DNA of 64,000 bases from Plicaturopsis crispa FD-325 SS-3 (Eukaryota; Basidiomycota; Agaricomycetes; Amylocorticiales; Amylocorticiaceae), in assembly GCA_000827205.1 (NCBI GenBank), contig KN832556.1, positions 1,337,849 to 1,401,848 on the forward strand, given 5' to 3'. The position numbers were made by a program, and so were the translations under genes. Of this stretch, positions 58,625 to 64,000 are shown in pieces; position 1 is the stretch's first letter; each line of letters begins with the position of its first letter. Under the pieces are notes generated by a model. That model saw only the letters and a list, made by a program, of their open reading frames with translations, did no database searches and was not told the DNA's origin.

Positions 58625-59496
58625 TGAATTGTGTCTCCATTTTCTTCGGGCTTGCGAGGGCGGTTTGAGACCGTCTTAGACTGGTTGTAGCTCATTGGAC
58701 ATCTCTGCATTGCATGTTCGCCTGTATCTCTATCAATCTCGTGGCTGGCAAAGCGATTGTACTGACGAATGCTTACCACCATGTTTCTCGAGTGACTTTA
58801 GGAACATGCATTGACCTAGCTTGAAGGGCTAGTGAAAGTTGAAGAGGTCGAGGTTGAGGTTGTGAAGCTCGGAACACTGACTTTCAATTTCAATTCCAAA
58901 TTTGCTCAACTCAGTGCCACTTTTTACTAGGCTCTACCAAGTGCACCACGAATGACGGCACCGCACATGCACGATACGACCACCTGCTCCTCCATCTTGT
59001 ACGTCCATGTCCGCCATAGCATTACACCAAATTACCCGAACTTACTGACCTACGTTGACCAGCTTAGGCGTTGGCCGTCGACAGGAAAAATCGTGCTTCG
59101 TCCACTACGATTCATGTGCCCTCCTGCACATCAAGCGGATCAGTCGCTCTCGATGTCGCGTTGGATTGCAGCTTGGGACCACAAACGGCCCTGCAAGTGA
59201 TGCCCCCAAGCTTGGCAACCTTTTGAAGCCTTATACTTGCAGGTGTAACCAGCTGCCGCCATGCTGTGTACCTCCCCCAGGTAAATACGCCTATACTCGA
59301 AGTGATGTCCAGTACTGACGACTGCACTTTACTAGTTGCAGTCGTCCTCACCGCCGATCGCAGATACGCGGCGGCGTACGAATTTTTGGAATGCAAAAGC
59401 GACTATATAAACCCGACCAGAATTCAATCCATATAAATTCGCTCCTTTCCTCCTTTCCCCCAATACTGCAATCCTTATATAGACCGTGCATTCAAC
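58625..59496. promoter_or_regulatory. intergenic, 872 bp, with ADH1 core promoter
   Basis: A TATATAA at 59404-59410 stands about 90 bp before ATG 59497, a good distance for a fungal TATA promoter. Small open frames within the region have no recognisable content. Confidence 0.5.
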
Positions 59497-60702
59497 ATGT
59501 CGCCTAATATTCATTTTCGCGGTTACGCAGGTACGTAGCGCCGTTGCTATTCATTTGGGAGGCGGGGTGAAATTCAATACTGACAGCGTCTCCCGCGTGC
59601 GCACAGTCGAATCTGAGAAGACCTGGGACGAGTTCAAAGTGATCGATTTCGAGCCCAAGACCTTCGGCGATGACGACGTTGAAATCAAAATCAGCTGCTG
59701 CGGTGTGTGCGGCTCCGACGTCCACACTATCACTTCGGGTAGGTCGATTCGGCGCATACTCGACGTGTCTTAACCGCCCGCTGACGCTTTCCTGAAGGAT
59801 GGGGCAATACGATGTATCCTGTCATTCCAGGACACGAAATCGTGGGCAAAGTAACGCGCGTCGGCAAGAATGTCACGGAGTTCAAGGAGGGAGATCGTGC
59901 TGGTGTCGGCGCCCAAGTCTTTGCGTGCGGGCAGTGTCGGCCCTGCAATTCTGGCGATGAAAACTACTGCCAAGGACACGAAGGTGTCGAGCCGGCAGAT
60001 ACATACAACTCGAAATACCCGAACGGAGAAATCGCCGTCGGCGGCTACTCTACCGGCATTCGTGCGCACCAGCAATTCGTGTTTGCTATTCCCGATCAAC
60101 TGGAGGACGAAGTCGCAGCCCCGATGCTGTGCGGAGGGCTTACCGTCTACGCGCCGCTGAAACGCCACGGATGCAAACCAGGCGCGAAGGTCGGCGTCGT
60201 CGGCATTGGCGGCCTCGGCCACTTCGCGATCCTCTTCGCCGCTGCCATGGGTGCGGAGGTCACCGCATTCTCGCATTCCGACAGCAAAAAGGCAGACGCA
60301 ACCAAGATGGGCGCCACGCATTTCGTGATCACGGACGACAAGGGCGAATGGGCTAAGCCGCTCAAAGGGAAATTTGACGTCATCATCAGCACGCGCAACG
60401 ACACGAACGTCCCGTTAGACCTCTTCCTGTCCACTCTCTACGTGCACGGGAAGTTCGTGTCCGTCGGCATTCCTGAGGAGCCGTGGCCCAAGATCTCCTC
60501 GTTCGCGTTTATTCATTCCCGGTTTCTCGGTGGATCTCGAATCGGAAACAAGGTGGAGGTGGAGGAGATGCTGAAGCTGGCGGCAGAGAAGGGCATCAAA
60601 TCGTGGATCGACGTGAAGCCGATGTCGGAGGCGCAAGCCGCCGTTCGCGCGATCAAGGACGGGTCGGTGCGGTACCGCACTGTCCTCACCGTGGATATAT
60701 AG
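59497..60702 (+). CDS. NADP-type zinc alcohol dehydrogenase, copy 1
   Basis: Three exons (59497-59530, 59607-59738, 59798-60702) close in phase to 356 aa. Zinc medium-chain dehydrogenase of the cinnamyl-alcohol/ADH6-7 group, reducing aromatic and other aldehydes. The catalytic zinc site is CGVCGSDVH and PGHEIVGKVTRVG; the structural zinc site is CGQCRPCNSGDENYC; the nucleotide fold is VGVVGIGGLGHFA, followed by SHSDSKKADA, whose Ser fits NADP(H). The C-terminus is GSVRYRTVLTVDI. Exon structure is the same as in copy 2, 906 bp downstream on the same strand. In a wood-decay fungus, aryl-aldehyde detoxification is a plausible role (inference). Confidence 0.93.
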
Positions 60703-61608
60703 GCGAGGGCGAGCGACGACGACTACGAACTTTGGTATTAGCGGTAGTCATAGAGCGTCTTGGGTTTTCATGTTTGCCGTCCTCTAGATTCACGTCACAG
60801 CACCACACCGACATCAATATACGGTCAGTAACATAATTGAAAGCATTTTGTAACACGGTTTCCAACTTTTGAAGTACTCTTGGCCAACTTTTGGCCGCGG
60901 CGCTAAACATGTGCTTCGAAGAAGATTCGCAGAAGGTAAGTATCGGTGGCGACGATACCTTGTCTTCTATTGTCTCCCGGCCCCTGCCCATTGCCAGCCT
61001 CTACAAATAGCAATCGACTCGGTCTATAGAGTCCATTCTGTCGAAATTTTTGCTTGAATCATTGCTGGCATCATCATGCCAACACTCCACCCAAACAACT
61101 ACCTGCCAGGGCATCATCTCCTGGCATAGTATGCCCCACCGCTGACACCCGCGGCATATTGTCTGTGGGAAGTCAAAACCATACTTGTATCTCTCCCAAC
61201 GAATTGCATGAGGGTCACTGTCAGCGGCCCCGATCTCGGTGACCTACCCGAGTGAACACCTCCTCTCGAGCAAGTACCGGCTACGAGTACGCGGCGTCTG
61301 ACAACTTGTCAATGTTTTGCCAGGTTTCTACTTACCGGTAGGTTTCAGCATGCCTTTATAATCGAGAAATCAGATACTGATGACTGTATCTTGTCAATGC
61401 TGCATCGCTGCAGGTCCCGCCACGGCCGACGCTGCCGATCACAACGCCCAATGGCTTAACTGGCTTAACGCGTACCTACCCGCTGGCTGGTAAATCAATT
61501 TAGAGGATTTGGAATTCGCCCAACGTGTAAAACCAGCCCGAATTTGAATTGACGAAAATTTCTCCCTTCCGCCGCTCCTCCACTCTGCACTCCTCCCGTG
61601 CATTAAAC
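60703..61608. other. spacer between the ADH copies, 906 bp
   Basis: 3' region of copy 1 and promoter of copy 2. No obvious similarity to the promoter of copy 1 beyond short stretches, so regulation may have diverged. No coding-like frame was seen. Confidence 0.5.
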
Positions 61609-62790
61609 ATGTCTACCGAGCTCAAATTCCGCGGGTACGCGGGTTCGTGTTTTTTGTTAGCTGGCCGGATGTTATGCTAACAAGTGTCTCCAGTCGAATC
61701 TGAGAAAACCTGGGACGAGTTCAAAGTTATCGACTTCAAACCCAAGACATTCGGCGATGACGACGTTGAAATAAAAATTAGCTGCTGTGGCGTGTGCGGC
61801 TCCGACGTTCACACCATCACTTCGGGTATGTCGATTCGGCGCGTGCTCGAACGCGTCTTTTCCGCCCGCTAACGCTTTTCTTAAGGCTGGGGCAAGACGA
61901 TGTACCCTATCATCCCCGGACACGAGATCGTCGGAAAAGTAACGCGCGTTGGCAAGAACGTTACCCAGTTCAAGCAAGGCGATCGCGCCGGTGTCGGCGC
62001 CCAGGTCTTCGCGTGCGGACAGTGCCGCCCATGCAATTCTGGCGACGAGAACTACTGCCAGGGACACAACGGCGTCTACCCAGCGGACACGTATAACGCG
62101 AAGTACCCGAACGGCGACATCGCCGTCGGTGGGTACTCCACCGGGATCCGTGCGCACCAGCAATTCGTGTTTGCGATCCCCGACGAGCTGGAGGATGAAA
62201 TCGCCGCCCCGATGTTGTGCGGAGGACTTACCGTCTACGCGCCGTTGAAGCGCCACGGATGCAAGCCGGGCGCGAAGGTTGGCGTTGTTGGGATTGGCGG
62301 CCTTGGCCACTTCGCAATCCTCTTCGCAGCCGCAATGGGCGCGGAGGTCACCGCGTTTTCACACTCCGACAGCAAGAAAGCCGATGCGACCAAGATGGGC
62401 GCAACGCATTTCGTAGTCACGGACCACGAGGGCGAGTGGGCCAAGCCGCTCAAGGGGAAATTCGACGTCATCATCAGTACGCGCAACGACACAAACATCC
62501 CGCTGGACCTGTTCCTCTCTACGCTCTACGTGCACGGGAAACTCGTTGCCGTAGGACTTCCTGAGAAGCCATGGCCCCAAATTGCGCCGTTCGCGTTCCT
62601 CCAATCCTGCTTCCTTGGCGGATCTCACATCGGAAACAAGACAGAGGCGGAGGAGATGCTGAAGCTGGCGGCAGAGAAAAAAATTAGGTCTTGGATCGAT
62701 GTCAAGCCGATGTCGGAGGCGCAAGCTGCCGTTCGCGCAATTCAGGATGGATCGGTGCGGTACCGCACTGTGCTCACCGTGGATATCTAG
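61609..62790 (+). CDS. NADP-type zinc alcohol dehydrogenase, copy 2
   Basis: Three exons (61609-61642, 61694-61825, 61886-62790) close in phase to 356 aa, the same exon lengths as copy 1 (34, 132 and 905 nt). Motifs are as in copy 1: CGVCGSDVH, PGHEIVG, CGQCRPCNSGDENYC and GIGGLGHFA. Differences are conservative (for example GKTMYPI for GNTMYPV, ITQ-like surface changes, PQIAPFAFLQSCF for PKISSFAFIHSRF). Introns differ in sequence and promoter. A direct tandem duplicate kept functional in both copies. Confidence 0.93.
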
Positions 62791-63212
62791 GTGGTGGTCA
62801 CGGCGACGAGGATGGATTATGGCAGCGGCGGTTATAGAGGCTATAGAGTAGAGGTCTGGGCTTGCCGTTTGCTACAAAAGCAACTTATAGAGGCTATAGA
62901 GCAGTAATACATATTGATTGCATTGGCCATAGAGACCCCCTTATGCATTATTCACCATGATTGAAGAGCATCGATCTACCTTCCCAAAACATTGGACGCT
63001 TGCGCAGCTATAAGGTTCGTACTGTCCGCACGCACACGCACTTCACAAATTTGCAAGATGCAGCGGCGCAATCATTCTAAGACGGCCTCCTTAGACATTT
63101 TCGCTCGACGGACACTATACAGAAGAAACAGCCTTTTTGTCAACCCTAAGAAAACATACTACCGTACAATCGAATTTACAGAATACTTTGTCGCAGTTGC
63201 TGCCGAAACAAT
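62791..63212. other. convergent intergenic, 422 bp
   Basis: 3' sides of ADH copy 2 and the AA9 gene. Holds a short direct repeat, ATAGAGGCTATAGAG, at about 62834 and 62887. No gene was seen. Confidence 0.55.
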
Positions 63213-64000
63213 TTATCCCTGCCACACAGCGGGCCCAGGGATGGCGTAGGTGGTCACGTCCTGGTTTGCGTTCGAGTAGATGTCGATGTCGATACTCGGG
63301 TCGCTCCTGAAGAAACCCAGTGCAGAATCAGCTCACAGCCGAAAATCAAGTGGGAAGATACTGACATGGAGTAAGCGCCAGGGAATTTGACCAAGTAGTC
63401 TCCAGACGGGGTGCTGCTTCCGCTACCAGTGATGACCAACTGGGCACACTCCGGGTAGAACTGAGGCTGGTTCGAGGTGTGGATAGCGAGGAGCTAATAA
63501 TTATATCCTAACATCAGTACACATTTTGGGGAGGAGAAAGGAACCAGTCATACTTCATGGCGGATGAAGTACTCTCCGGGGGCGAGGGACGACGGGATGG
63601 TGGACGTCCAGGAGTTGTTGTTGGCGACGAGCTCGCCCATTCCCCAAGTGCCGGTGACCAGGGTACCGGAGATCAAGCCGGCCTGGTCGATTTTGAACTA
63701 GAGAGGCACCATTTACTCAGATCCGTATACATTAGACGGGCACATCCTAACATACCCATTCAAGCGAAGACGTGTCAGCGCTGGTGCAAGAGCCACCGCA
63801 GGAGGCCATGTAGACCATGACGGGGCCGATGGTGTGGGGCCATTGGTTCCAGTAAGCGGTCACCTATAAAATACCTTGTGTCAACACTCGCCACGGCTGT
63901 ACGCCGAGCTGACCAACCTTGGAGCCAGAGGCCAAGGTAGCGCTCTTCTGGCCCGACCCGAGCGACGCGCCGTTGGTGTTGCACGACAGCGACGAGGAAG
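63213..64000 (-). CDS. AA9 lytic polysaccharide monooxygenase (3' part)
   Basis: Five exons read leftwards and the gene runs off the right edge: 63918-64000 (incomplete), 63756-63863, 63554-63697, 63366-63493 and 63213-63306. AA9 enzymes cleave cellulose oxidatively with a copper His-brace outside the cell. Visible are CNTNGAS, VTAYWNQWPHTIGPVMVYMASCGG, WFKIDQAG, TIPSSLAPGEYFIRHELLAIHT and QFYPECAQLVITGSGS. The second brace His is in the DxxPHTIGPVMVY-like segment. The protein ends IPGPAVWQG with no CBM1 cellulose-binding module. The His1 start and signal peptide lie outside the window. Confidence 0.93.

Overview
The window is nuclear DNA of a basidiomycete fungus, most likely a wood-decaying Agaricomycete. 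It is GC-rich. Most genes are cut by many 45-70 nt introns with GTGAGT/GTGCGT donors and YAG acceptors. Products include an AA9 LPMO, a chitin synthase, ZSWIM7/SWS1, a basidiomycete-style TPP1/Est3-like telomere protein and a large F-box family. Species cannot be fixed from the window. Exon models below were built by hand; each model said to close in phase was checked for codon continuity.

Layout: 0-9 kb: end of an unknown gene, a securin, glyoxalase I, a three-copy decaying F-box array and TIM17. 9.6-15.1 kb: an intron-rich gene with an MLKL-NTD-like bundle and a degenerate kinase-like region, then a broken F-box gene beside an assembly gap whose two flanks are the same 444 bp. 15.4-19.6 kb: a zf-4CXXC_R1/WHIM chromatin protein and an R3H-associated protein, tail to tail. 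19.9-32.2 kb: four F-box paralogues of one family (one dead, three intact) interleaved with an FLVCR-like MFS transporter and SelO. 32.5-41 kb: WBP4-like splicing factor, TRM11, SWS1 and chitin synthase. 41.5-42.9 kb: another F-box paralogue. 43.4-49.9 kb: a TPP1-like telomere protein head-to-head with a SIRT5-type sirtuin, then a mitochondrial cysteine synthase. 50.4-58.6 kb: ARF6, a leucine-rich-repeat protein, RAD23 and a phospholipase B. 59.5-64 kb: a tandem pair of zinc alcohol dehydrogenases and the 3' part of an AA9 LPMO.

Most genes are single-copy housekeeping genes not organised in pathways. The accessory layer is the F-box expansion: six loci share one architecture (coiled coil, F-box-like motif, LRR-like tail, and in most a 5'UTR intron ending just before the ATG), plus one unrelated F-box gene with two decayed copies. 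Substrate-receptor turnover and the MLKL-like/kinase-like gene are the parts most likely to hold new biology.
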